Source: Micropterix aruncella (Eukaryota > Arthropoda > Insecta > Lepidoptera > Micropterigidae). Taken from it: a DNA stretch of 64,000 bases. Below are positions 54,123 to 64,000 of the stretch, in pieces. The position numbers and the translations under genes were made by a program. Location of the stretch: assembly GCA_944548615.1 (NCBI GenBank), contig OX155962.1, positions 1,998,983-2,062,982 of the forward strand, written 5' to 3'. Within the stretch, counting starts at the first letter, position 1. Each line of letters begins with the position of its first letter. The notes beneath the pieces were generated by a model that saw nothing but the letters and a program-made list of their open reading frames with translations, was not told where the DNA came from and did not search any database.

Positions 54123-54235
54123 GTACAAAATGTAGGTATATATGTGTACAATTGTATATGTGTATAATATATATGTACAATTGTATATGTGTACAAGATT
54201 TATATGTGTATAATATATATGTACAAAATTTCAAT
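54120..54235. repeat. AT minisatellite
   Basis: Imperfect ~30 bp units of 'tatatgtgta.aat.tatatgtaca'. Confidence 0.8.
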
Positions 54236-54628
54236 TCTCTGTGTCCAATATTACAAGATTGAAATATGACTAGTGCGCCCCCTGGTGTATCGATTTCAAC
54301 TACAGCCTTTTCAACTCTTGCCAAAACCAAATCATGCCTTCATGCCAACTTTCAGGTCAACCGGATTAAGTGTGTGGGCGCTATCGTTGAGGAATACACA
54401 AACACACACATACACTGACAGACACACAAAAAGACTTGAATCTGGAAATGTGTTAATTGTGTCAAGGGGGCTCAAAAGGAATATTTTTGTCTGAATCTCG
54501 AAAAAACTTTTTACTATTTTCGCAAGACTTTCCCTCGTGGTCGTATGGGACGGAAAAGTAATAAAAATCATAACATGGAAACACAAAAATGTAATTTGTT
54601 TTTTCGATTACCTATATCAATCATTCTT

Positions 54629-54809
54629 ATGAAAGCGAAGACTACTTATCGTGATCGATTGACATTATAATTAAAGATGAAAAACGAATTTACGGCGTGA
54701 TGTTTGTAACACCCGACGTTTCGGCGATGTTGAAACCGACGTTGTCTAAGGTAGACTGTCCTATACAACGGTAGTGCAACGGTAAATTCGTTTTTTATCT
54801 TATTTATAA
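54629..54809. mobile_element. Palindromic Penelope-end element, copy 2, with ~13 bp target duplication
   Basis: Same left part as copy 1 ('gaagacta.ttatcgtgat', 'gacattataa', 'aacgaatttac.gcgtga') but most of the right arm is deleted; it rejoins at 'ggtaaattcgttttttatct'. Flanked by TATCAATCATTCT and TATCAATCGTTCT (54615-54627 and 54810-54822). Confidence 0.82.
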
Positions 54810-54998
54810 TATCAATCGTTCTCTTAATAAAATAAACTATTTAGTATTTATAGTATTCTCTAGTATTTTGTACTATTCTATAGTATTCATAGTATCCCGT
54901 GAAATTCAATGATATTTAAATATTCTATGAAAAATCGGGTGTTTTAATTTAGCAAAACGGGTAGTACGCGCACACTGCCAGAACATATTCATGAGGTC

Positions 54999-55725
54999 TT
55001 TAAGAGGCCGTGTACTAAATTGATGTGGGCCGTGATACCTCTATAATCAATGGTATAATATAACTATAGGTAGGTAGGATTTTCGGAGCCAAAGAGATAC
55101 GTCCACCCTTTGGTAGCGCTCGGCGGGGACTAGCTGACTTGAGGCGTGAATCGTATCATAGGCGAGTATCATAACGCGAGAATTAGATTGTTTTAAAAGA
55201 CTTTATTGCCAATTTTAATTAATGTTTTGCATTTTTTTTGAGGAAATGGATTGATATTGACTAAAGTTTATTTCTGTTGTTTTTATTTTATGAACGAGAG
55301 TTCTAAAAGGCCAAAATCAAAAGCATTTCTAAGCCCATTTTCTAAAAAATTTGACGAAGTTAAATATTTTTTTTATCAACAATTTTATATGAAAGTAGTA
55401 AAAAGTGATTCACTTATTTATAGAGGACTTTCACAACAATACATTGTAATTTTTTTATACCGTTTAGATGTCAAAACGGTTCGTAAATATGTTATATTCT
55501 AAACCTCTTACAGGAAAAAATCACAAACAGTCGCCGGTTTAAGGTCAATTAATCAAAATTCTATAATAATTTTCAAAAAACTAGCTCACTCATTGGACAA
55601 AAATATAAATGGTCTTTTATGTTGTGTAATAAAACTTATAGAAATACAGTATTTTAACCTTAAATTCACGTCTGCAAAATTACGAAAATTCACGAAATGC
55701 GCAAAATTTCGTGTACGGCCTCTTA
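54999..55725. mobile_element. TIR element bounded by TTAA
   Basis: TTAAGAGGCCGTGTACTAAA at the left is inverted at the right as TTTCGTGTACGGCCTCTTAA. 727 bp. An 83-codon frame (55251-55502) inside has no recognisable transposase motif, so the element looks non-autonomous. Confidence 0.7.
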
Positions 55726-55979
55726 ATAAAGTGAATAATATATGAAATAACATCGAAATTCACAAGAAAGCTAAAACGTAAAAAGCAACAACTCACAATA
55801 TGTGAAAATGTCGTCTGAGTTGTGGAAGTAATATTTAAGTATCGGTGGATTACTTGGCACCGAGCCACTACTTAGTATCAATCGCCATCTAGGCGTCGAC
55901 TATAAAACGAAAACGGGTACTTAGGTATGACTTAAGTATCGGCTAGTACCTACTGAAATATTGACCAATACTCGACTAT
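55726..55979. other. Unassigned
   Basis: No supported signal. Confidence 0.4.
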
Positions 55980-56150
55980 AAATACGGGACTATTAGAACT
56001 CTTAGAAATACTTAGAATTAGAGACGAACGGTATATCACTGCAAAATCGCCACTGAACGTGATCTTCATCTGGTAGTTAACGTTTTAATATTGCTTATAT
56101 TGTATTTGATGACAGAGGCTATATATAAGTGCATTTTATTTTAACCGCAT
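55980..56150. repeat. Family Q repeat, copy 1
   Basis: 'tattagaactcttagaaata', 'gtatatcactgcaaaatcgc' and 'acgttttaatattgcttata' match 63130-63297. Confidence 0.8.
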
Positions 56151-56870
56151 TCGGGTCTTAAAGATGTTTCCGGCAATATTTTACAGAGCATAACAATATA
56201 TTTTAATAATAAAAAAGATACACAGCGTATTTCAAGTTTTTAATATCTATACAATAGAACTAAAGTGGGTAAAAATATGAAATAATTAAATGACACATGT
56301 AACCTTAATTGTACAATTGACACAAATAACTGATTGTTATAACGAAATAATTGCTTATAAATTGCGTTTTAATTGCTTTAAGAGAATATTGGTCGATCGT
56401 TATAATATTATCTAGCATCTCTTTGTGAATATTAGAGTAGTTAAGTGATTAAACAGTGTTTGTGGAAAAGTCTCGCATAGAACGTTAACCTCGAGAATCA
56501 ACGCTGCATTTATTTTAAATTCTTCCTATACCCCAATGACGTAGAAATATGAGAGCAAAGGTAGATTTTGGATTTCTCGACATGGTAATATCGTCGATTT
56601 AGTTCCAGAAGTCGCTATGAGGAAATTTGGCCAAAGTCGAGGTTTTTACTAAATTTCTCCAGAACGCATTATCTCTGAATAACATTGCATTTTAAAACTG
56701 TTTGAAGCGTGTACTTGCCATAGTTTTGTTGGTACACTTGTCTTAGTACGGGCCTAGGCCTAGTTAGGCGGGGTTGATTTGTAGAAATACTCGGCTGCGG
56801 TGCTCTCTGTTTTGCTACTATTTACATGAAGCCTCTAGTGATATTGTATTAATGCACTGCAGTTAGTGAA
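56151..56870. other. Unassigned, AT-rich
   Basis: No supported signal. Confidence 0.4.
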
Positions 56871-56889
56871 CGGTTTAGTGCAGCTTGGG

Positions 56890-57616
56890 CAGGCGCGGAT
56901 CTAAAGAGGATTGAAAAAAAAAATTGTTGACAAAAAGCGGCCAAGATTCCTGAATGACGATTACCTACAGATTTTATCGTCTACCTAAACTGACGATTAT
57001 ACGTCTACACTGACGACTAAACGACTACACTGACACTTTTAAGTTTTAGAAGGGAAAAGAGAAATAATCCCAAATATATTCTACGAACCAAAATATATTC
57101 TAGATGTTCTAGATCTGGCCAACGAATTCATCTACCCTGACATACATCGCCTCATCCTTATCATGGCCTCCTTGCCCGTAAGTGTGGCGACTGCCGAAAG
57201 ATGTTTCTTAACTCTGAGACGACTAAAAACCTGGCTACGATCCACGATGATAGAGAATAGGTTAACAGGGTTGGCACTCCTGCATATTCATTTTGATATT
57301 CCAGTAGACAAAGAGAAGATAATTGAAAGATTTGCAAAGAAAAAACACCGGAAACTGCAATTTGTAATTTAATCCTGTGTTATGCACTATTATGTATTAT
57401 TTGTTCATTGTTCATTTAGAAGTAAAATAAAAACGTACGAGTTTATTCATTATTTCTTTTCCCTTTTTATAATACTTAGTTACTTAATTACCTATCTCTA
57501 TTCAGCATATTGGATGCTCTAAACTCACACTATAATTTATTTTAACTATCTATAGACAGAAACCCACCCCCACTGTCTGCCCCCCCCCCCAAAAACAAGA
57601 CGTAGATCCGCGCCTG
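56890..57616 (+). mobile_element. hAT transposon, internally deleted, 8 bp target duplication
   Basis: Terminal inverted repeats CAGGCGCGGATCTA (left) and TAGATCCGCGCCTG (right). Target duplication AGCTTGGG at 56882-56889 and 57617-57624, the 8 bp size typical of hAT. Only the end of the transposase remains (57100-57372). A run of ten C residues sits near the right end. Confidence 0.95.
57100..57372 (+). pseudogene. hAT transposase C-terminal dimerisation domain (hATC)
   Basis: Reads ILDVLDLANEFIYPDIHRLI then LIMASLPVSVATAERCFLTL and RRLKTWLRSTMIENRLTGLA, ending LLHIHFDI and a lysine-rich tail with a TAA stop. The LPVSVATAERCFS.LRRLKTWLRSTM..ERL.GLALLHIH block is the hATC dimerisation domain of ZMYM1-like hAT transposases. 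The N-terminal zinc finger and RNase H-like catalytic domain are deleted. The remaining frame has no stop, suggesting deletion was recent or that the end of the gene overlaps sequence needed in cis. It lies wholly within the TIRs. Confidence 0.93.
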
Positions 57617-58335
57617 AGCTTGGGCCATAAGATACACTGTGTTTTCGGGTCGTTCCAACTCACGATTCAACTCCTATTTAGTAGCCTCCTCGTGTGAAAG
57701 GCTATCCCGGGTAAGACTCTCGCGTCTCAGGCCTCACGGTTGGTGCATCGGTTTCCCCTGGGGGGATTGTCTCCCGGCGCTACTAGATGGTTTGCGCACC
57801 GTTCGGCGACGCCAATCGGTTGTGCACTCTGACTAATTGCTGGAGGAGTTTGGAGCCATGGAAATATACTGCTGGATGCAGCAGCAGGGATGGATGTTGA
57901 CCTGTCGTCACCTACTCTTGAAACGACCAGTCGGTTACCTGATCCTGAGTTCAGAGCTGGGCAAAAGATGCCTTGGTCCACGATAGATTCCAACTGAACA
58001 TACGTCAGGTAGAGGTGTGCGCGAGCGGCTTTGAACCCGCGATCAGTCGGGAGGTCGGAGGTATCCTCATGGTTATGTCCAGAAGGAGATATCCTTCCAA
58101 AACTGGTAGTCAGGGGCGAGGCTACAGCTGCGTCACCTTCCCGGTGCCTCGCCGAAAGGCGTTGGCCTCAGACTGGTATGTCTGCTTTGCTGGACGGTAT
58201 GATTGTATTGTCCCCAAGTCAACGTTCACCTCACGGGAGACAGAACGATCATTATCGTTAACATTTCCTGGGGTTACAGTTTCGCCCGCTGTAGTCGACA
58301 CCTCCAAGTGCAGATAAATTATTGTGCTTTTCTTT

Positions 58336-59014
58336 GGGAGCTAATGGGCCCATGATGAGGTGGCCACGATGACCCATGTGTTCAGGGTCGGTCACACTCA
58401 CGGGTCAACACCCATCCGATGGCCTCCACGCATGGGGTGCGAGCCTGGGTAGGACACTGGGTCAACCAGTCTCCCCTGGGAATCAATCCTCTGGCGCTCC
58501 TGGACGGTCTGCGCACCGAGCAGCACGCGCAGGCGCGCACGCGCAATCGACTGTGCTCTCCGACTAACAATCGGGGGAGTCTAGGAACTGTATTGTTTCC
58601 TATAGAGCGGGGGTAGTTGTCTACCTTACGGCGACTGCTCTTGAAATGACCATTGGCCATCCGATCCCGGTTCAGAGTCGGGCAAAGGACGCCTTGGTCC
58701 GCGATAGATTCGGTGCACACCGTTTCACCGCTTCGTAAGGGAGAGGACCGCGCAAGCGACCTCGAACTCGGAACCAATCGAGAGACCGGAGAAATCTGGT
58801 CACAATTGGAAGTGAGGGCGCGAGTATCTCGATCCCGCCGGGTTTATTCCTGGCTCACTCGCGGTAAGGCGTTGGACTCTCACGGGTTGTGACGTAGCTG
58901 GACGTAGGATTGTACTGTCCAAAGTCTTCTACGTTCACTGCAGGGCGACAGAACGACTAATCGTTAAAACGTCCTGTGGTGACGGGCTCGCCCGTTGTAG
59001 TCGACACCGCAAGA
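58336..59014 (+). mobile_element. GC-rich repeat (GCR-A), copy 6, with 13 bp target duplication
   Basis: 679 bp, starts GGGAGCTAATGGGCCC and ends CGTTGTAGTCGACACCGCAA. Flanked by TGTGCTTTTCTTT at 58323-58335 and 59015-59027. No A-tail or microsatellite belongs to the element itself; the AAAT repeats at 59028-59055 lie outside the duplication. Non-coding. Confidence 0.93.
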
Positions 59015-59027
59015 TGTGCTTTTCTTT

Positions 59028-59309
59028 AAATAAATAAATGAAAATTAATAAATAAATATCCCGATGAGGAAGTCAATGCTTAGTGGTGTGGTGTGGTGTT
59101 ACTTTATAATATGTGAACTTGTGCAGTGCACCGGAGATAAATGTGAATGTGTGCATTGCCCGAGAAGACTGCACACTGCCACTGCACACGCCTCATTGCG
59201 TGTTCTTCCGATAACACGAACACGTATAATATTAATCTTTACCGCGGATATACGGAAGAGTTACCAGATGGTAAATGGCAAGCAGCTAACTTATACATAT
59301 TCGATTATT
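59028..59309. other. Unassigned
   Basis: Starts with an AAAT-rich stretch; the rest is unmatched. Confidence 0.4.
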
Positions 59310-60458
59310 AGGACTTCGAATTAAAAACTTCGTTTTTTTCGTGAAATTGAACAAATTAAAATATATATTTCATTCAAAGTATTTCCCATCGCTAGCTATG
59401 TATGATCTTCTCCCATCTTTCTGATAAGAGACAGATTCCCCGGCGAAAAAATGCTTCGTCCTTAGAATGCTTCACGACTCCAGCCATTTTTTGATATCCT
59501 CGAAAGACTGGAAGCGCTGCTCGGAAATGCCATGGATAGTGGTCGGATGGAACAAACAGTAGTCGGAACAAATAGTAGTTGGATGGCGTAAGACTTGGTG
59601 AGGTAGGACGTCCCAGCAAAGCGTTTCCAGGAAGTTATTGACTCGAAGTTTGGTCGAGCATTGTCATGCTGGACTTGACCTTGACATATGATAGATGACA
59701 ACCTTCTGGTCTCACTAAATGGAAAGCGTTACCTTCGATCCTTGGATTTCTCTCTTCGGCGTTGCTGTTGAAGTCGATGAAAGTGATTGGCTGGGATAGG
59801 AGTGATATTTTTTACTGCTGGTGTCCTCGTAAAAGATATACTGTGAATAAAACCCATTATTTGGTGGAGAAAACTCTTTCTTCTTTGACGTTGAAAGAGC
59901 ATTTCACAAGTCATGAAACGTCTTTCGACGTCTCATGCCTTCCTCGCGAGGGACCCAATGCCCTTCCATTTAAATAACTCCCATAGCCTTCATTTTTTTT
60001 GTAAACGATTGAGAGATGGACATTAAGTGCTTGACCTAACTTCCCCAGCGTCAGACTCTGATGCTCAAGGAGTATGGTCTTCAATTCGCTTCTTAAATTT
60101 TCCTCCTGGCCTGGGCGTTCATTGTTTTGCAAGTCTAAATCGCCACTTTTGAATACGCAAAACGAAGTCTCAACAATTCTATATATCGGAGTGAATTCCA
60201 CGTAAGTCTCCAACAGCAAACGAGGAAATTCTACAGCAGTTTTCCCAGAAAGACGTAGCTTGCCGCAAATTACGTTTTGGCGGCTCAAATTTTGAAATTT
60301 TCGAAGCCCACGACATTTCCGTTTTTTACACGTCAAAGAAATAACACAGACTGAAAATTCAAGCCTGATGATTGGACTTTGACATGACGTAGTTTGCAAG
60401 TTGGTTAATGTCAACAAATACAACCTTATGAAATCGAAGTTTTCAATTCAAGGTCCCA
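59310..60458 (-). mobile_element. mariner element remnant with decayed TIRs
   Basis: Ends 'ggacttcgaattaaaaactt' (left) and the inverse of 'aagttttcaattcaaggtcc' (right) are inverted with four mismatches. About 1.15 kb, close to the 1.3 kb usual for mariner. Confidence 0.85.
59392..60220 (-). pseudogene. mariner transposase (frameshifted, catalytic residues lost)
   Basis: In order on the minus strand: FKSGDLDLQNNERPGQEENL (N-terminal DNA-binding domain), TCEMLFQRQRRKSFLHQ (linker to catalytic domain), QHDNARPN (second catalytic Asp block), then SPSLTPSNYYLF and FRRGICLLSERWEKII (C-terminus). The blocks lie in different frames, so there are several frameshifts. The first block (TGDE) is missing between FLHQ and KWVLF-like sequence, and the third catalytic Asp of SPDLxPxDYxLF is Asn (PSNY). 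The gene is dead. Confidence 0.92.
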
Positions 60459-60544
60459 ATGGAAACTAGGATTCTGACCAAATAAATAGTTAGATCCTTG
60501 ATATTTTGGAAAGTTTTTTGTGAGCCAACCCTTTTTTATTATAA

Positions 60545-60615
60545 CCAGTGCCGGATTATCCAATGGGACAAGCAGGCACCGGCCCTACGTCTTTTAGGGG
60601 TCCCACGACAAGGGA
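60545..60615 (+). repeat. Probable hAT-type terminal fragment
   Basis: CAGTGCCGGATTATCCAATG begins like known hAT ends (CAGTGCCGGATTA...), followed by 'ggcaccggccctacg'. No matching right end was found. Confidence 0.45.
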
Positions 60616-60824
60616 TCATTAACATATTTTTTTTTCTAATAGACAGGAAAAAAATAATGAATTGAAATTCTAAGGAAAAAATGCTTAATAAAGTTTTTGA
60701 TCCGACTAATATCATAATTGGTATAAATTATCGACAGTTGGCCGCTGCCAGCCTGTGCGATCGTATTCGGTTTATATGTGCCTCTTTTCGTGTATTAAAT
60801 CGTTATATTTTTCTCAATGCGGTT

Positions 60825-60925
60825 CAGTGATGTTGCAACCGCCGTTCCCCAGAGTAGACGGTCTACGCTGGACAACGGCGGTTTCAACATCGCCGAAATA
60901 TCGGATGCTATAAATTTCACGCGCG
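60825..60925 (+). mobile_element. Penelope-like terminal fragment with partial palindrome
   Basis: 'gatgttgcaaccgccgtt' and 'aacggcggtttcaacatc' are inverted around 'ccccagagtagacggtctacgctggac'; then 'gccgaaatatcggatgctat' plus 'aaatttcacgcg', as at 53.7 kb. The L2 LINE follows directly. Confidence 0.75.
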
Positions 60926-60934
60926 ATAGTCTCC

Positions 60935-61650
60935 GATTTCATGTTCAACTACTTGTTCTCCTCTATCGTATACTCTCCCAATCAACACCAGCCTATCTCC
61001 TCGACCTTTTCGAACCATTAAGTTTTCACGTTCTCATTCTTCGGTCAGCCTCTGACAATATACTGGAATTTCCTCGTCATAATACCTACGTATACTCTTA
61101 CTTGTTCTGTGTCCATAGTGCAAGGCTCTGGAACGATCTCCCAGGAAATATACTGCCCGCGCCAATTTTTCGGTCCCTCGCCCACATGCTCATTTTATAC
61201 GAATTGCATTTATGCACTCAAACCAAAAAGGGATATAAATCAATCCTTTAACGGATTTCTATCAATTTTTAATTTCAGTCCATTGGTGTTTAATAAATGC
61301 AATACGTGTGATCTGAGCATGTAAGCGAGGGACAAAACAAAACTCGCATTTACAATCATTCAAGCCACCTCAAAGAGTATTACTTTTCTAATAAGTGACT
61401 AGTTCTTCCCTTTATCTCTCCTTCCTCTCCCAATTTTCTTTCCTAGGGCATTCTTAGTTATAAATATAGTAGTTTGTATTTTACGCATAATAAATTATTT
61501 TTTAATAAACATTATTTCCACAACGTGCGCATGAGCTGTATGATTGCACCGAACTGTATGATTAGTTTGGTTGTAAGATTTTGCCATGTGGCGTTAAGCT
61601 CCCCTTTATGTATTTAATATCTAAGTGCAAATATATTCAATTCAATATGT
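60935..61650 (+). mobile_element. L2 LINE 3' fragment, copy 2
   Basis: Reads LLVLLYRILSQSTPAYLLDL, FEPLSFHVLILRSASDNILE and HSARLWNDLPGNI. The reading frame diverges near 61170 and about 190 bp of unrelated sequence intervenes before 'caagccacctcaaagagtat' resumes. Its 3' UTR keeps 'ttttgccatgtggcgttaag'. Confidence 0.85.
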
Positions 61651-61734
61651 TGTTATATAAAAACACAATCTAGCATGGAGATGGACTTCATTTTGGAGCT
61701 GTTGGAAATAGTTTTAGCCTGATGGTTCTCCTGA

Positions 61735-62225
61735 TGGTATTCAGAAAGGATGATCAACACCACCCTATCTCCACGAGCTTTTCGAACCATCAAGTTCCCA
61801 CGGCTTCGTGTATCGATCAATCGCTTAAAATTTACTCAAATTTCCTCGACATGACTTATTTCTACGCTTACTCTTTCTATGTCCATTGTGCAAGGTTCTG
61901 GAATGATCTATCAGCAAATATACGAAACTCGCCTTCTTTAGAATCACTCAAGACACCTCAAAAAGCATTGCTTTTCTAAGAGTAAACAATTGTTCCTTTT
62001 TCTTTCCCTCTTCCAATTGTTTTTCTTCGGGTATTCTTAGCCTTATATATAGTAGTTTGTATTTTACGCAGAATAATTAAATTCTTTAGTAACCTCTATT
62101 GCTAAAACGTGCGCATGTTTTACTGCACTGTATGGTGATTATTTTGCAACTACGTGCCATGTAGCAATAAGCTCGCATTTTCGTATTATTTTTGTTATTC
62201 CAAATATATTTCTTTAATTATTATT
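61735..62225 (+). mobile_element. L2 LINE 3' fragment, copy 3
   Basis: 'aacaccaccctatctccacg', 'cgaaccatcaagttccca' and HCARFWNDLSANIRNSPSLE in translation; 3' UTR to about 62225. It lies head-to-tail behind copy 2. Confidence 0.85.
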
Positions 62226-62466
62226 ACTTTCGCCAAAAAAGTCAAAGCAGCAGTCCACCTCGCCAGAAGAACGGCTGCTTAACCTCAAGTTTGAATTTTT
62301 AGTTCCACATCGCGTAGCCCCTATTACAATTAAACCTCACTTAGACAGCGAGGTTTGTTCTGCAAATTACATAATTTCTGTAGTTTTAATTGCGACTCTA
62401 TGTTAGCAGGTGCAACATGGACTGAATCGTTAGGATTCTCGATTCTCTACTCCTTCTAGTGGTCTT
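62226..62466. other. Unassigned
   Basis: No supported signal. Confidence 0.4.
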
Positions 62467-62521
62467 TAAGAAGAACATTGGCGACCGAAGAACATTGGCG
62501 ACCGAAGAACATTGGCGACAA
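62467..62521. repeat. 17 bp x 3 tandem repeat
   Basis: 'gaagaacattggcgacc' three times with small changes. Confidence 0.9.
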
Positions 62522-62905
62522 TTGGTTTCCAGACTTTTTGGTCGACGACACAACGAATCTGTTCATAGGCCGCGACAGTCATACTTCTATCCCGAAATAT
62601 TACAGTTAGGGACATGAAATTCGGTACACAGATGCCTCGATGGGCCGAAATCACATTTTGGTTGGAATATGTCATAGACAAGCTACACTAAAAATAATTT
62701 AAATTCCGCCATATATTTTAATGAAATATTAACGCCTCGGGCTGCGCAGTTCGTTTATCTGCTAAGAAACACCAGATGAAACGGGTTCGTCCGCTGACCG
62801 AGACAGGGCGCTCATCGATTTTATTTATGAAAGTAATATTCAGATAAAATCAGTCCATGGTTTCTTGCCGGAAAAGTCTTGGGGTGACACAACCTTTTTT
62901 TTCAA
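62522..62905 (-). mobile_element. Family M element, copy 7
   Basis: Reads in reverse as copy 3: 'gaccgagacagggcgctcat', 'tgccggaaaagtcttggggt' and 'gacacaaccttttttt' at the right end; interior 'gaaatcacattttggttgga' is shared. Confidence 0.8.
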
Positions 62906-63129
62906 TTAGAAATAATATCGATAAAATGCTCAGAAGTCCCCATTTTCCACAATTCATCCCCTCTTACTCAGTCGAAAGCCTTTGCGTAGTCTATGAAACA
63001 TAGATACATGAAGCTGAACTTATTACACTCCTTTATGTTGGGTGTAAAAAGAACGGTGATGCGATTTTCTAGTGGAGACAAATTATAATATATAAATAAA
63101 TCTATCCCATCATCGTCCCACTAAATAAC
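62906..63129. other. Unassigned
   Basis: No supported signal. Confidence 0.4.
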
Positions 63130-63297
63130 ACTAGAATATTAGAACTCTTAGAAATAGTTAGAACTAGAGGCGAACCGTATATCACTGCAAAATCGCAACT
63201 GAAGAGGATCCATATCAAATCTGATTATAAACGTTTTAATATTGCTTATATTGTATTTGATAGCAGATGCGATATCAGGTACATTTTATTATAGCGT
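63130..63297. repeat. Family Q repeat, copy 2
   Basis: Same orientation as 55980-56150; shares 'gaactcttagaaata', 'atcactgcaaaatcgc' and 'attgcttatattgtatttga'. Confidence 0.8.
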
Positions 63298-63299
63298 CT

Positions 63300-63490
63300 T
63301 TTAAGTTCACCTCACGGGAGACAGAACGATCTAATATCGTTAAAATTTCTGAAGTGACGGGTTTGCCCGTTGTCGTTGACAGTTCTACTTGTCTCTACTT
63401 TCATCCCATGGCTGTAAGAACGATCATATATCGGTATAACAGCCTGGGGGGACGGGTTCGCCCGTTGTAGTTGACACATCCCCACTGCAA
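63300..63490 (+). mobile_element. GC-rich repeat 3' pieces (two ends in tandem), copy 7
   Basis: Two successive GCR 3' ends: 'gtgacgggtttgcccgttgt' then 'gacgggttcgcccgttgtag'. The GCR-A start follows within 25 bases. Confidence 0.8.
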
Positions 63491-63508
63491 ATCGTAGTAC
63501 GTAGTACG

Positions 63509-64000
63509 TTTGGGAGCTAATGGGCCCTTGCTGAGTTGGCCACGAAGACCCATTCTGTTCAGGGTTGGTCACACTCACGGGTCAATACCCATCCGGCGAC
63601 CTCCACGCATGAAGTGCGAGCGCCGGGTAGGACTCTGGACTTAGGGCTAGTTTCCCCTAGGATTCAACCTTCTGGGGCTTCTGGGCGGTCTGCGCACCGT
63701 GCGGCGTAAACCAATCGACTGTGCACTCTGACTAACAGTCGGGGGAGTCTGGAAGCAGTAGGTACTGTTTCCTATAGAGCGGGGGTGGTCGCGGACCTTA
63801 CGGCGACTGATCTTGAAACGACCACCGGCTACCCGATCCTGGGTGAACAGCCGGGCAAAGGATGCCGTGGTCCGCGATAGATTCGGTATACACCGTTTCA
63901 CCGCTTAGTAAGGGAGAGGACCGCGCAAACGACCTCGAACTCGTGACCAATCGAGAGACCGGAGTAATCTGGTCGCAATTGGAAGCAAGGGCGTGAGTGT
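63509..64000 (+). mobile_element. GC-rich repeat (GCR-A), copy 8, cut by window end
   Basis: Starts GGGAGCTAATGGGCCCTTGC and follows copies 4 and 6 closely to 'ggaagcaagggcgtgagtgt' at the window edge. Confidence 0.9.

Larger units (their letters stand above)
53815..54565 (+). mobile_element. Family M element, copy 6
   Basis: Starts TGTCTCACCAAGACTTTCCC plus GGCAAGTAG and runs through 'gatgagagcccgctctcggt' and 'ttaagtgtgtgggcgctatc' to a CACA/GACA microsatellite, then ends in GACTTTCCCTCG...CGGAAAAGT. About 750 bp. Contains a hairpin (54043-54122) and an AT minisatellite (54120-54235). Confidence 0.8.
56871..58312 (+). mobile_element. GC-rich repeat (GCR-B), copy 5, interrupted by hAT
   Basis: Starts CGGTTTAGTGCAGCTTGGG, the same 5' end as copy 2, and ends GCCCGCTGTAGTCGACACCT plus CC. 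Without the hAT and its duplication it is about 707 bp, matching the 706 bp of copy 2, which supports a defined full length. Short open frames exist on both strands but none is conserved in length between copies. Confidence 0.88.

Noticed and set aside
54094..54330. Frames rich in Tyr, Thr, His and Ile as proteins
   Set aside because: Translation of an AT minisatellite in family M; composition is dictated by the repeat.
58027..58045. Box B-like 'ggctttgaacccgc' in the GC-rich repeat as evidence for a tRNA-derived SINE
   Set aside because: No A box at the correct distance and no foldable tRNA; the position is internal, not at the 5' end.

Overview
The window looks like nuclear DNA of an insect, most likely a moth or butterfly. 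The reasons are a strongly AT-rich background, an intron-bearing tRNA-Tyr gene, an insect-type secreted serpin, and a dense population of arthropod transposons (Jockey/CR1-like and RTE-like LINE tails, a Penelope-like element with a GIY-YIG domain, mariner and hAT remnants, piggyBac-type MITEs). The order Lepidoptera is inferred from the overall repeat style; no single diagnostic gene proves it. Only two host loci can be supported. One is the tRNA-Tyr gene at 278-365. The other is a partial serpin gene on the minus strand: a signal-peptide exon at 13831-13952, a large exon at 13038-13764, and a third exon at 7079-7281 beyond a 5.8 kb intron filled with repeats. Its start-codon exon and its C-terminal exons with the reactive-centre loop were not found.

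Layout. 1-2.3 kb: CT microsatellite, tRNA-Tyr, a decayed ~90 bp repeat, then four apparently identical 153 bp tandem copies. 2-7 kb: LINE tails and short dispersed repeats. 7-14 kb: the serpin gene with its transposon-filled intron. 14-38 kb: a mosaic of LINE 3' ends, TIR elements and recurring families, named here by letter: M (microsatellite-bearing, ends in GTGTCACCCCAAGACTTTCC), N (ACACGACTGCC ends), E, O, P, T, R, S, Q, the 'ctagctgacccg' repeats, and the Penelope-like element at 35.8-36.4 kb. 39-46.3 kb: a compositionally odd stretch with no recognisable protein and four unrelated tandem arrays (88, 86, 122 and ~48 bp units). 46.9-64 kb: more of the same mosaic, with two mariner remnants, an hAT element with intact target duplication, another tandem array (~180 bp units), two palindromic Penelope-end-derived elements, and most copies of a GC-rich repeat (GCR).

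The most informative structures are insertions that can be dated relative to each other. The GC-rich repeat is flanked by 11-13 bp direct repeats in three places, so it moves like a retroposon although no poly-A tail is seen. Two palindromic Penelope-end elements are flanked by 12-14 bp direct repeats. A 727 bp hAT with an 8 bp duplication sits inside a GC-rich repeat copy. A 5'-truncated LINE sits inside an M element with a 6 bp duplication. No bacterial-style operon, CRISPR array or evidently new multi-gene system is present; the novelty lies in non-coding mobile elements and satellite-like arrays. All coordinates of decayed repeats are by eye and may be off by tens of bases.
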